From the NCBI RefSeq assembly GCF_001421355.1, contig NZ_LMKC01000003.1, forward strand, positions 434,164 to 498,163: a stretch of DNA of 64,000 nucleotides, written 5' to 3'. This stretch comes from Sphingomonas sp. Leaf9 (GTDB taxonomy: Bacteria > Pseudomonadota > Alphaproteobacteria > Sphingomonadales > Sphingomonadaceae). Every line of letters starts with the position of its first letter. The stretch's first letter is position 1. Both the position numbers and the translations under genes were made by a program. A model generated the notes under the pieces. That model was not told where the DNA came from, ran no database searches, and saw nothing but the letters and a program-made list of their open reading frames with translations. Below are positions 15,686 to 23,703 of the stretch, in pieces.

Positions 15686-17877
15686 CGACGCCCGACCGGA
15701 CTGCCGGCTGGCCGATCCGCTGGATCTTCGTCACCACGATCCTTGCCGGATCGTTCCTGCTGTTCCTTGTCCAGCCGATGGTGGCGCGCATGGCGCTGCC
15801 GCAGCTGGGCGGGGCGCCGGCGGTGTGGAACTCTGCGATGCTGGTCTATCAGGCGCTGCTGCTCGGTGGCTATGCGTATGCCCATCTGCTGGGCAAGCTG
15901 ATGCCGAAGGCGCAGGCGGCGGTCCATATCCTGCTGCTGCTCTGCGCGGCGGTATGGCTGCCGATCGGGGTCAATACGACGCCGACGCCCGCCGCGATCG
16001 ATCCGGCGCTGTGGACGCCGTGGTTGCTCGCCGCATCGATCGGGCCGCTGTTCTTCGCTGTGTCGGCGCAGGCGCCGCTGCTCCAGCGCTGGTTCGCCTT
16101 CGTCTGTCCGGGGCGCGACCCCTACGCGCTCTATGCCGCATCGAATGTCGGCAGCTTTGCCGGCCTGCTCGCCTATCCGTTGCTGGTCGAACCGCTTCTG
16201 CCGCTGCGGGTGCAAAGCTGGGGGTGGAGCATCGGCTATGCGCTGCTGTTCCTGCTGGTGATCGGCTGCGGCTGGCTGCTCCCGCATTGGCGGGAACAGG
16301 CGGTTCCGCTGGAAAAGGGCGATGCGCCGGGTCGGGGCCGGGTGCTGCACTGGATCGTGCTGGCGCTGGTGCCGTCGGGGCTGATGCTCGCGACGTCGAC
16401 CTTCCTGACGACCGACATCGTCGCCGTACCATTGCTCTGGGTCTTGCCGCTGGGGCTGTATTTGTTGAGCTTCACCGTGGCGTTCGCGGCGCGGCGCGGT
16501 CTGGCCGATGCGATCACCCGCTATGCGCCGATCACGATCCTTGTCTTTGGCGGCATGATGATCGGCGGCAATCATGCATTTCCACTGTTGAGCGCGCTGG
16601 CGGCGCTCCTGCTGCTGTTTGCGGTGTCGGTGACGCTCCATGCGCACATGTATGCGCTGCGGCCGGCACCGGGGCGACTGACGGGCTTCTATCTTGCGAT
16701 GTCGGTCGGCGGGGCGCTGGGCGGGGCCTTTGCCGGGCTGGTCGCGCCGGTGCTGTTCGACTGGACCTACGAATATCCACTGCTGATCCTGGCGGCGGGC
16801 ATGCTGGCGCCGCTGCCGTTCCTGTTGCCGGCGACCCGGAAATTATGGGTCGCGGGCGGCGTGAAGCTGCGCGTAGCGACGATCCTCGTCATCGGTGCGC
16901 TGGTCGCAGTCGCGATGGCCAATCCCGGCGGCATGTTGGGGGCCAAGCCCGACGCCACCGCCTTCTTCGCGATCGTCGCGGTCGGGCTGTTTGCGATCGG
17001 TGCGCGTGCGCCGTTCGTCTTCGCGCTGGCGGCGGCGCTGTTCGTATTCGGCGGCTATCGCGCGATCAGCCTGTCGCTGGAGCCGGGCGCCCGCACGCGA
17101 AGCTACTTCGGGGTCTATACGATCATGCGCGGGCAGGGGGTCAACGAACTGCAGCACGGCACGACGCTGCACGGCATCCAACTGACCGGCACGCCCGCGC
17201 GTGAGCGCACGCCCACGACCTATTACGTCCCGAACTCCGGCGTGGGGGAGGCATTGCGCGCCGCACCCTCGCTTTATGGTCGTTCGGCACGGATCGGGAT
17301 CGTCGGTCTGGGGACGGGAACGCTCGCCTGCTATGCCCGACCGGGACAGCATTGGCGCTTTTACGAAATCGATCCGGTCGTGGTACGGATCGCACGCGAT
17401 TCAGGTGCCTTCACTTTCCTGCGCCGCTGTGCCCCGGATGCGCAGATCGCGGTCGGCGATGCGCGGCTGACGCTGTCGGAGGAGCCCGCGGGCAGTCTCG
17501 ACCTGCTCGCGCTCGACGCCTTTTCCTCGGACGCGGTGCCGATGCACCTGATGACGCGTGAGGCGTTCGACACCTATGGCCGGGTGCTCGGGCGGCGCGG
17601 GCTGCTGCTGGTGCATGTCTCGAACCGCTATCTGGACCTGGGACCGGTCGTGGCGCGGACGGCGGTGGGGTGGACCGGGGCGCAGCTTGCTTATCAACCG
17701 AAGTCTACGGACCCGAACGACACCGGTTCGCTGTGGATCGCGCTGACGCGCGACCCGGCGGTGTTGAGTGCGTTGCTGGCATCGGGCGGGCAGTGGGAAT
17801 CGCTGCCCGCGACCGACGCCGCACCATGGACCGACGATTATGCGTCGATCCTCCCGGTGCTGCGCGCGCTGCGCTAA
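15682..17877 (+). CDS. membrane protein fused to a spermidine synthase-like domain
   Basis: A 731-aa two-part protein. Residues 1 to about 500 form many hydrophobic helices (first one WIFVTTILAGSFLLFLVQPM), the part annotated elsewhere as an MFS or SpeE-like membrane region. The C-terminal 230 residues are a Rossmann methyltransferase-like fold of the spermidine synthase family: motif I GLGTGTLACYA, the acidic FYEIDP, then GDARLTL and LLALDAFSSDAVP. The GTG start at 15682 overlaps the GNAT stop (GTGA). No other polyamine gene is nearby, so polyamine synthesis is not established; the fusion may use another aminopropyl or methyl donor. It converges on a lipoprotein gene with 4 nt between stops. 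Confidence 0.85.
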   Translation: MTTPDRTAGWPIRWIFVTTILAGSFLLFLVQPMVARMALPQLGGAPAVWNSAMLVYQALLLGGYAYAHLLGKLMPKAQAAVHILLLLCAAVWLPIGVNTTPTPAAIDPALWTPWLLAASIGPLFFAVSAQAPLLQRWFAFVCPGRDPYALYAASNVGSFAGLLAYPLLVEPLLPLRVQSWGWSIGYALLFLLVIGCGWLLPHWREQAVPLEKGDAPGRGRVLHWIVLALVPSGLMLATSTFLTTDIVAVPLLWVLPLGLYLLSFTVAFAARRGLADAITRYAPITILVFGGMMIGGNHAFPLLSALAALLLLFAVSVTLHAHMYALRPAPGRLTGFYLAMSVGGALGGAFAGLVAPVLFDWTYEYPLLILAAGMLAPLPFLLPATRKLWVAGGVKLRVATILVIGALVAVAMANPGGMLGAKPDATAFFAIVAVGLFAIGARAPFVFALAAALFVFGGYRAISLSLEPGARTRSYFGVYTIMRGQGVNELQHGTTLHGIQLTGTPARERTPTTYYVPNSGVGEALRAAPSLYGRSARIGIVGLGTGTLACYARPGQHWRFYEIDPVVVRIARDSGAFTFLRRCAPDAQIAVGDARLTLSEEPAGSLDLLALDAFSSDAVPMHLMTREAFDTYGRVLGRRGLLLVHVSNRYLDLGPVVARTAVGWTGAQLAYQPKSTDPNDTGSLWIALTRDPAVLSALLASGGQWESLPATDAAPWTDDYASILPVLRALR

Positions 17878-17881
17878 AGTC

Positions 17882-18376
17882 TCAGCGGAGTCGTTTGGTC
17901 AGGGTCGCGATCGTCTTGCGCTGGGCGGTGGCGTCAGCGTTCGCCTTGGCCAGTGCAGCGTCGAGCGCGGGGTAGGGCGGGGCACCTGCCGCCGCGCGAT
18001 CGACCGCCAGCCGTTCCAGCTCGGCCAAGGGCACGTCGATCGCGGTTCGGGCGACGTCGAGTTCGGCCAGCGCCACCTGCGCGCCCAGCCAGCGTTCGCT
18101 ACCCTCCGCACTGCCCGTGGCAGCACCGACCGTCTTGCCGACGCGCGTGGCCGCCGTGTCGAACGATGCCTTCGCGGCCGTGGCCTCGCGCGCCAGCGTC
18201 GCGATCTTCGCGTCGAGCGCCGCGTCGGGGGTTGCCACCGGGACCGGGCGCACCGGTTCGGCCAGGCTGATCTTTTCGATCGGTCGCGGCAGCAACGAGG
18301 GATAATCCCCCGCCGGCGCGGCGCAGGCCGACAGCAGGGCGGCGGATAGGACGAACGGGAATGCGAAGCGGGTCAT
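17882..18376 (-). CDS. small alanine-rich lipoprotein, function unknown
   Basis: A 164-aa protein with a lipoprotein signal MTRFAFPFVLSAALLSAC; the lipobox LSAC places the lipidated Cys at residue 18. The mature part is mostly helical, Ala/Lys/Glu/Arg-rich, with heptad-like spacing (LAREATAAKASFDTAATRVG), so it is probably an extended coiled-coil or helical-hairpin periplasmic protein. I do not recognise a family. Start: ATG 18376, since the longer open frame runs back into the tRNA region. Confidence 0.75.
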   Translation of the reverse strand: MTRFAFPFVLSAALLSACAAPAGDYPSLLPRPIEKISLAEPVRPVPVATPDAALDAKIATLAREATAAKASFDTAATRVGKTVGAATGSAEGSERWLGAQVALAELDVARTAIDVPLAELERLAVDRAAAGAPPYPALDAALAKANADATAQRKTIATLTKRLR

Positions 18377-18416
18377 GGCCCACCGATACCCACGCAAAAA
18401 AATTGGCACAACGGGG

Positions 18417-18445
18417 TTGCCAGCCGTAAGGTCGGACTGTAGCAG
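18417..18445 (+). promoter_or_regulatory. promoter of tRNA-Arg copy 1
   Basis: TTGCCA (18417-18422), 17-nt spacer, TAGCAG (18440-18445), ending 14 nt before the tRNA. The same boxes, spacing and distance occur in copy 2, 213 bp downstream, while the spacer sequence differs, which supports the call. Confidence 0.7.
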
Positions 18446-18459
18446 GCGACCTCCACCGG

Positions 18460-18536
18460 GCACCCGTAGCTCAGCTGGATAGAGCATCAGACTACGAATC
18501 TGAGGGTCGGACGTTCGAATCGTTCCGGGTGCGCCA
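18460..18536 (+). tRNA. tRNA-Arg (anticodon ACG), copy 1
   Basis: A 77-nt cloverleaf: acceptor GCACCCG/CGGGTGC, D-arm TAGCTCAGCTGGATAGAGC, anticodon loop CTACGAA giving ACG (A34 normally becomes inosine to read CGU/CGC/CGA), T-loop GTTCGAATC, encoded GCCA end. Confidence 0.97.
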
Positions 18537-18542
18537 TGGAAA

Positions 18543-18579
18543 GCCCCGTCAAGTCAGTCGACTTGGCGGGGTTTTCTTT
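18543..18579 (+). terminator. terminator of tRNA-Arg copy 1
   Basis: A 12-bp stem 18544-18555 / 18560-18571 with an AGTC loop, followed by TTTTCTTT. A strong intrinsic terminator starting 7 nt after the tRNA. Confidence 0.9.
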
Positions 18580-18629
18580 GTCCGGATCGGGACGATCGAC
18601 GGCGGTGCAAATTTCCCTGCCGAAACGAC

Positions 18630-18658
18630 TTGCCAGACCGACAAAGCCTCTCTAACAG
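18630..18658 (+). promoter_or_regulatory. promoter of tRNA-Arg copy 2
   Basis: TTGCCA (18630-18635), 17-nt spacer, TAACAG (18653-18658), ending 14 nt before the second tRNA; equivalent in layout to copy 1. Confidence 0.7.
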
Positions 18659-18672
18659 GCGGCCTCCACCGG

Positions 18673-18749
18673 GCACCCGTAGCTCAGCTGGATAGAGCAT
18701 CAGACTACGAATCTGAGGGTCGGACGTTCGAATCGTTCCGGGTGCGCCA
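18673..18749 (+). tRNA. tRNA-Arg (anticodon ACG), copy 2
   Basis: Identical over all 77 nt to the copy at 18460-18536, with the same acceptor, anticodon ACG and encoded CCA end. It has its own promoter and terminator. Confidence 0.97.
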
Positions 18750-18753
18750 TGGA

Positions 18754-18792
18754 AAACCCCGCCAGGTCAGTCGACTTGGCGGGGTTTTCTTT
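18754..18792. terminator. terminator of tRNA-Arg copy 2, probably bidirectional
   Basis: A 12-bp stem 18757-18768 / 18773-18784 with an AGTC loop, flanked by AAAA on the left and TTTTCTTT on the right. It can serve the tRNA on the plus strand and the GH43 operon ending at 18809 on the minus strand. Confidence 0.88.
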
Positions 18793-18808
18793 GTCTGCGT
18801 GCGGCCGA

Positions 18809-20449
18809 TCAGCGTTGATAGGCGTAGGGGCCGACGACGGTGCCGGTGAAGCCGCCGGCCATCCGGGTGCTGAGGAAGCGGATATCGACATCCTTGGCCA
18901 GCGTGCGGGTCTGGCCGCCGACCGCATAGTCGACCGCCATCGTCCCGCGATCTGCGCGGAGCGTCAGCGTGACCGGCGCGGTGCCGCCTAATGGAGTGCT
19001 GGCCACCAGCTGCTCGGCGCCCCTGGCACGGGTGTAGAGCGCGACGACCGGCTTGCCCGCGATCCGGGTAAGGCCGAAGAACAGATAGCTCTCGTCGCTC
19101 TGCATCGCGACCAGTCCGGCGCGGTCGCCGTCGTTCCGAGGCATGAAGCGGACGGTCGTCGCCATGGTCACGATGTGATGCTGCTGCCGTCGCCCGACGA
19201 ACCCCGGCACGCCGGTCTGGTCGCCGATCGCCGCACCGCCGTCGATCAGCAATTCGCCCTTCGCCAAACGATAGACCGGCGTCTTCGGGGTCCGCACGCC
19301 GATCCACTGCATCGCGAGCGTGCCGCCGTCGAATTCGTCGGCATAGCGGAAATCGCCGCTGGTCGGCAGCTTCGGCGCCGGCTGGCGTGGCAGGTTCGGG
19401 CGCTTGCCGACGAACGGCACGCGCTGTCCGGCGGGCAGGATCGTCGGCCAGCCATCCTTCCATGTCACCGGCAGCAGAAACGTCTCGCGCCCGATATTGT
19501 AGTAATCGTCGCCATAGGGACGGACGGCCAGGAAGGTCGCCCACCAGTCGCCATTCTGGGTCTGGACCAGTTCGGCATGCCCCGCCGCCGAGATCGGATC
19601 GGCACGGTCGTTGGGCAGATCGCGCTGCGTCAGGATAGGGTTACCGGACCAGGGCACGAACGGCCCGCGCAAATTCTTCGACCGGAACACCACCTGCGAA
19701 TGGTTGACGCTGGTGCCCCCTTCGGCGGCGGTCAGATAATACCAGCCATCCTTGCGGAAGATATGCGGCCCCTCGATCCACACCGGCTTTTTCGACAGGT
19801 CGACGCCGCCGTTGATAAGCTGCGTCGATTCGCCGACCATCTTGCCTGCGCGCCAGTCATATTCCTGCACCCATATCGCGCGGTGCCCGTCATAGCGCGG
19901 AGGTTCGTCGGGCGCGCGGTTATTGACGATATAGGCCCGGTCGCCCTCCCAATAGATCGACGGGTCGATCCCCTCGAACGGCAGCCAGATCGGGTTCGAC
20001 CACGGGCCCTTCGGGTCCTTGGCGGTGATGACGAAGTTCCCGCGGCACTGGACGCAGGTGTTGACGATATAGAAGGTGCCGTCGTGAAAGCTGATGTCGG
20101 GGGCAAACACCGCCTCCGATACCCGCCGCCCGCTGAAATCCAGCTGTTCGGGCCGGTCGATCGCGTTCGCGATCTGGATCCAGTTCACCAGATCCTTTGA
20201 ATGAAAGATCGGCAGGCCCGGATAATGGGCGAAGGACGACAGCGCGAGATAATAGTCCTCCCCCACCCGGATGACCGACGGGTCGGGATAATAGCCCGAC
20301 AGGATCGGGTTGCGATATTGGTCTGGACCCGGCGTCGCCTGCTCGACGCTGCGCCCGTCATAGGTGAAGCGGCTGAAGCGCGCCGGTTCGGCCTGCGCCG
20401 CGCCGATACTGGCAGTCAGGAGCAGGCCGGTCATCAGGGTACGCAGCAT
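18809..20449 (-). CDS. secreted GH43 glycoside hydrolase (beta-xylosidase / arabinofuranosidase type)
   Basis: A 546-aa enzyme with Sec signal MLRTLMTGLLLTASIGAAQA. The five-bladed propeller of GH43 is evident: catalytic base in YPDPSVI (D56), the pKa-modulating Asp in GIDPSIYW, and the acid Glu in WIEGPHIF. Around residue 350 a second domain begins (YADEFDGGTLAMQWIG), the beta-sandwich found at the C-terminus of GH43 subfamilies acting on arabinoxylan. Third gene of the GH43-GH27-GH43 operon, 31 nt after the GH27 stop. Likely role: removal of xylose or arabinose from hemicellulose fragments in the periplasm or outside. Exact specificity is not readable. Confidence 0.88.
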   Translation of the reverse strand: MLRTLMTGLLLTASIGAAQAEPARFSRFTYDGRSVEQATPGPDQYRNPILSGYYPDPSVIRVGEDYYLALSSFAHYPGLPIFHSKDLVNWIQIANAIDRPEQLDFSGRRVSEAVFAPDISFHDGTFYIVNTCVQCRGNFVITAKDPKGPWSNPIWLPFEGIDPSIYWEGDRAYIVNNRAPDEPPRYDGHRAIWVQEYDWRAGKMVGESTQLINGGVDLSKKPVWIEGPHIFRKDGWYYLTAAEGGTSVNHSQVVFRSKNLRGPFVPWSGNPILTQRDLPNDRADPISAAGHAELVQTQNGDWWATFLAVRPYGDDYYNIGRETFLLPVTWKDGWPTILPAGQRVPFVGKRPNLPRQPAPKLPTSGDFRYADEFDGGTLAMQWIGVRTPKTPVYRLAKGELLIDGGAAIGDQTGVPGFVGRRQQHHIVTMATTVRFMPRNDGDRAGLVAMQSDESYLFFGLTRIAGKPVVALYTRARGAEQLVASTPLGGTAPVTLTLRADRGTMAVDYAVGGQTRTLAKDVDIRFLSTRMAGGFTGTVVGPYAYQR

Positions 20450-20480
20450 CGGCAGGTCTTTCGGCTGGATCGGGAAGGGG

Positions 20481-21830
20481 TCAGGCGGTTACACCGTCGA
20501 GGCGGAGCAGCGCGGCGCCATGGGGCGGTACATCGGCCTCGACCCGGCTGGCGGCGGTCGCGACGTCGCGATGCGCCCACAGGTCGCGTACCCGGACGGG
20601 ACCGCGCAGGTTCAGCCAGCGCAGGTCGACGCCCGGCCGCGACGGCTTGTCGCCCGGATTGAACAGCGCGAGATAGGTCGAGCCGGTCGGGCTGCGCGCG
20701 GTCCAGGCGCGCATGCCGTCCTGCACATGCAACGGGCGGTTGGCGGAACTGGCCTGGTTGACCGCGATCACCTCCGGATTGGTCAGCAGGTCGAGCGTCG
20801 GCGCGTCGAGATGGCGCAGGTCACCCCCCATGATGAGCGGCGACCGCGCGATCGACCAGAGCGTCATCAGCGTACGCTGTTCGGCGGGTGTAAACTTCGT
20901 ATCGCGCTGGCCCAGCGCCAGCCGGCCGAGCGGCAGCATGTCGGCATCGGGCCACCCGCCGGGACCGGCGAAGCGCTGCCAGTTTTCCAGCCGGACGAAC
21001 TGCGCGTCGAGCAGCGGCCATTCGTCCCAGAAATCGTCGCTGATCCGCCACATCTGCGCATGCGCCCGCACATGGTCGGCGCTGGAAAGCGGGGTTTCAC
21101 CGGGCGACAGGCTCAGCAGGATCGGGCGGCCGGATCGGGCGATCGCCTTGCTCGCCGCCTCGATCTCCGGGGCGTGTGCGTCATAGGGGCGGCTCATATC
21201 GTCCATCTTGACCAGGTCGACGCCCCAGTCGGCATATTGCGCGAACACGCTGTCGTAATAGGCCTGCGCGGCGGGATGGCGCATGTCGACGCCGTACATG
21301 TCGCTGTTCCACGAACAGATGCTGGTCCGGTCGGCAATGTCCTGCGCACGATAGCGGGTGCCGAGGATGGGCAGGTTCCGGCGCACCGCCTCACGCGGGA
21401 TGCCGCGCATCAGGTGGATGCCGAATTGCAGGCCCATCGCATGCACCCGGTCGGCGATGGCACGAAAGCCCCTGCCATCGGCGGCGGAGGGAAAGCGCTT
21501 CGGATCGGGTTGCAGCCGGCCATAGGCGTCCAGCACCGGCACCGCATCGGCGCGGTAGGCATAGCCGGTCGCGCCCGGTTCGTACCACTGGATATCGATG
21601 GTGAAGATCGAATAGCCAGCCGGCAGCAACCGGTCGCGCATGATCGTCGCGGTTTCCAGCGCCTGCGCTTCGGTGATCGTGGTGGCGAAGCTGTTCCAGC
21701 TGTTCCAGCCCATCGGCGGCGTCTGCGCCAGGCGCGGCTTCGCACGCGGTGCGGCGATCGCGGCGTGGGCAGCGGCCGGCGCAATGGCGGCGCCGGCGAT
21801 CAGGGTGCGGCGGGTAATATCTGCGGTCAC
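20481..21830 (-). CDS. GH27-family glycosidase (alpha-galactosidase-like), Tat-exported
   Basis: A 449-aa protein starting at GTG 21830, 1 nt after the previous gene's stop. The N-terminus TRRTLIAG is a twin-arginine signal. The GH27 opening motif MGWNSWNSF is at residues 40-48. The nucleophile strand reads VDLVKMDD (D210) instead of the common KYDNC, and the acid/base is in WRISDDF (D266). GIHLMRGIPREA (about residues 137-148) is typical of one bacterial GH27 branch. A C-terminal beta-sandwich (YLALFNPGDKPS) completes the fold. Alpha-galactosidase is the default, but GH27 also contains beta-L-arabinopyranosidases, which would fit between two GH43 genes. Confidence 0.85.
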   Translation of the reverse strand: MTADITRRTLIAGAAIAPAAAHAAIAAPRAKPRLAQTPPMGWNSWNSFATTITEAQALETATIMRDRLLPAGYSIFTIDIQWYEPGATGYAYRADAVPVLDAYGRLQPDPKRFPSAADGRGFRAIADRVHAMGLQFGIHLMRGIPREAVRRNLPILGTRYRAQDIADRTSICSWNSDMYGVDMRHPAAQAYYDSVFAQYADWGVDLVKMDDMSRPYDAHAPEIEAASKAIARSGRPILLSLSPGETPLSSADHVRAHAQMWRISDDFWDEWPLLDAQFVRLENWQRFAGPGGWPDADMLPLGRLALGQRDTKFTPAEQRTLMTLWSIARSPLIMGGDLRHLDAPTLDLLTNPEVIAVNQASSANRPLHVQDGMRAWTARSPTGSTYLALFNPGDKPSRPGVDLRWLNLRGPVRVRDLWAHRDVATAASRVEADVPPHGAALLRLDGVTA

Positions 21831-21831
21831 G

Positions 21832-23415
21832 TCACTTGCTCCGTGGGGTGTCGGCCGGCGGGGCGCGCAGCGTGAAGCTGTCCACGTCGAGATAACCGCT
21901 GCCGGGCGTCGAGTTGTAGCAGGACAGCGCCATTTGCTGCCCCTGAAAGGTACCGGTGCGCCATGCGAAGGCGAGCGGGACATCGCCGCCCGCCGCCTGC
22001 CACCGCACCCCGTCGCGGCTATACGACAATCGCGCGCGATCGGTGGTAAAGTCGAGGTCGAGGGAGATCCATAGCGTGGTCCCGGCAAAGGGCGTGGCCG
22101 GCATCCGGTTCCGGACCACCGGGCCCTCCTCCGTGCTTTCGACCATATCCATCGTCAGCATGGCCGCGCCCCGCGCATTGCGCGTGACGGCCAGGGTCGC
22201 GCTATATTGCCCGAACGTCCCGAAGCCGCAGCGATCCCCCGCCGCGACATAGCGGATGTCGAGCTTTACCTCCGCCCGGCTGCGCGGGCCCTGCGCCTTT
22301 TGCGTCAGCGTATTGCGCGCAGACCAGAGACCAGCGGATCGCGTCGGTCGCAGGCGCAGGAAACCGGGCCGTTCGCTGAGCGACCAGCGGCTGTCGTCCG
22401 GATTATGGTTCCACTGCCACTGTGCGCCCAGCTGCCGCGTCGAAAAATCGTCCGACGTGGCCAGTTCGGCAAAGAGCGCACCCGCGATCGGCTTCGTCGC
22501 GCGTGCCGGCACGCGGTTCGGCGCGTCGGCCGTGCCCCAGACGGGCCAGTCGTCCTGCCAGAAGATTGGGCTGATGTTCGTCGTCCGCCCGATCGCACCG
22601 GCATCCAGCATGACGAAGCCGACCCATCTGCCATCGGCGGTATCGACCAGCGCGCCCTGATGCCCGCCGCTGCGATCGTCGATCTGCGGTCGCGTCTCCC
22701 ATGGGCCATACAGGCTGCGCGCCCGCGATACCGTCAGGCCCAGTCGGCGGGGAATGGCGTTGAACAGATAATAGTATGCGCCACGCCGGACGATCTTCGA
22801 CCCTTCCGCCCCGGCGTTATAATGCACCTTGCGATCGTCGATCACGCGTCGATAGGTCGGATCGAGCTTCAGCAGGCGGATAGTCCCGTCCGACCCGATC
22901 GAGGTTGCGATATAACCGGTGCCGTCGGGTTCGATCAACAGCCCCGGATCGAACGCCGCCTGGTCCAGCTCATTCACCGACCACGGCCCCCGCGGATCGC
23001 GCGACCGATAGATGCGCGTATTCTGACCGACCGGGGTCACGACGATGTAGAACATGCCGTCATGGTGCCTGAGGCTGGCGGCGAACAGCCCCCGACGATA
23101 GGCGTCCTTGCCATCGGCCAGTCGATATTCGGGCCGATCGTCGAGCCGCAGGACCACATGGCTGAAAATCCGCCAGTTCACGAGGTCTTTAGAATGCAGC
23201 AGCGTCAGGCCCGGCGCATTGGCAAAGGTCGTGGTGACGAAATAATAATCGTCGCCGACGCGGATGATATCGGGGTCGGGATAATCCGCGAACAACACCG
23301 GATTGCGGTAGGTGCCGTCCCCCTGGTCGGATCGCCACACCTGCGCCGCTGCCGTGCCGCCGGTCAGCAGCGCGGTCGCCAGCATGGCCGCGCCCATGGT
23401 CATCGATCCCCGCAT
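21832..23415 (-). CDS. secreted GH43 glycoside hydrolase, first gene of the operon
   Basis: A 527-aa enzyme with signal peptide ending near GGTAAAQ (residue 25). GH43 propeller residues: base in YPDPDIIR (D47), Asp in AFDPGLLIE, acid Glu in AEGSKIV. The C-terminal domain from about residue 320 (DDFSTRQLGAQWQWNHNPD) is the DUF1349/concanavalin-like sandwich seen in GH43_12-type xylosidases. It differs clearly from the second GH43 of the operon, so the two probably have different linkage preferences. RBS GGGAGGG just before ATG 23415. It is divergent from the GntR gene. Confidence 0.88.
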   Translation of the reverse strand: MRGSMTMGAAMLATALLTGGTAAAQVWRSDQGDGTYRNPVLFADYPDPDIIRVGDDYYFVTTTFANAPGLTLLHSKDLVNWRIFSHVVLRLDDRPEYRLADGKDAYRRGLFAASLRHHDGMFYIVVTPVGQNTRIYRSRDPRGPWSVNELDQAAFDPGLLIEPDGTGYIATSIGSDGTIRLLKLDPTYRRVIDDRKVHYNAGAEGSKIVRRGAYYYLFNAIPRRLGLTVSRARSLYGPWETRPQIDDRSGGHQGALVDTADGRWVGFVMLDAGAIGRTTNISPIFWQDDWPVWGTADAPNRVPARATKPIAGALFAELATSDDFSTRQLGAQWQWNHNPDDSRWSLSERPGFLRLRPTRSAGLWSARNTLTQKAQGPRSRAEVKLDIRYVAAGDRCGFGTFGQYSATLAVTRNARGAAMLTMDMVESTEEGPVVRNRMPATPFAGTTLWISLDLDFTTDRARLSYSRDGVRWQAAGGDVPLAFAWRTGTFQGQQMALSCYNSTPGSGYLDVDSFTLRAPPADTPRSK

Positions 23416-23457
23416 CGTCCCTCCCGTGAACGCGGTATCTGACGTCCGCTATTAGTC

Positions 23458-23486
23458 TGGCTATTTGCTAGAGGATTATTGGTCAA
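23458..23486 (-). promoter_or_regulatory. candidate promoter of the GH43-GH27-GH43 operon
   Basis: On the minus strand TTGACC (23486-23481), 17-nt spacer, TAGCCA (23463-23458). The predicted start is about 35 nt upstream of the ATG at 23415. It matches the recurring TTGNNN-N17-TAG pattern. Confidence 0.55.
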
Positions 23487-23641
23487 CGTCTTTTGTGGGC
23501 GAGTGTGACCGGGCGGATGGGCGATCGAAGCACTTGTCGCCAATCGGGATTGCGTCGTCGGTGCCGCATGGTTTGACGGCGACGTTTCCCATGCCTAGCG
23601 TGCCGGTCATCCCGTTCATACGAGCGGCAACGACAGATTAG

Positions 23642-23649
23642 TTGTACAA
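23642..23649. promoter_or_regulatory. palindrome TTGTACAA, possible regulator operator
   Basis: A perfect 8-bp palindrome in the leader region of the GntR/FCD gene, about 55 nt before its start. FCD-type GntR proteins bind short palindromes, often of the form TNGTNNNACNA; this one has the TTGT/ACAA arms without the central spacer. Autoregulation is inferred. Confidence 0.3.
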
Positions 23650-23703
23650 ATCGATCCGGTCGCTCGAACGATGTGCAGCGGTGCCGACAACAAAGGAAAC
23701 GGC

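Larger units (their letters stand above)
18417..18792 (+). repeat. tandem duplication of a promoter-tRNA-terminator unit
   Basis: Copy 1 spans 18417-18579 and copy 2 spans 18630-18792, with an exact 213-bp offset for the -35 box, -10 box, tRNA and terminator. The tRNAs are identical. The -35/-10 spacers and the about 50 bp between the copies have diverged, so selection has kept only the functional parts. Confidence 0.85.
23416..23703. other. divergent control region of the polysaccharide locus
   Basis: The 288 bp between the GH43 operon and the GntR-type regulator hold no gene. They contain the operon promoter (23458-23486, minus strand) and an 8-bp perfect palindrome near the regulator gene (23642-23649). 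The middle (about 23490-23630) shows nothing I can name. Confidence 0.6.

Noticed and set aside
18460..18749. The two tRNA-Arg copies as attL/attR of an integrated element
   Set aside because: Only about 140 bp lies between the tRNAs, there is no integrase, and the duplicated unit includes promoter and terminator. A simple tandem duplication explains it.
18700..18927. Minus-strand ORF ending ERFERPTLRFVV
   Set aside because: Antisense of the second tRNA-Arg gene and its terminator; another typical tRNA artefact.
20364..21875. 503-aa plus-strand ORF opposite the GH27 gene
   Set aside because: The minus strand carries clear GH27 motifs in a coupled operon; the plus frame shows none.
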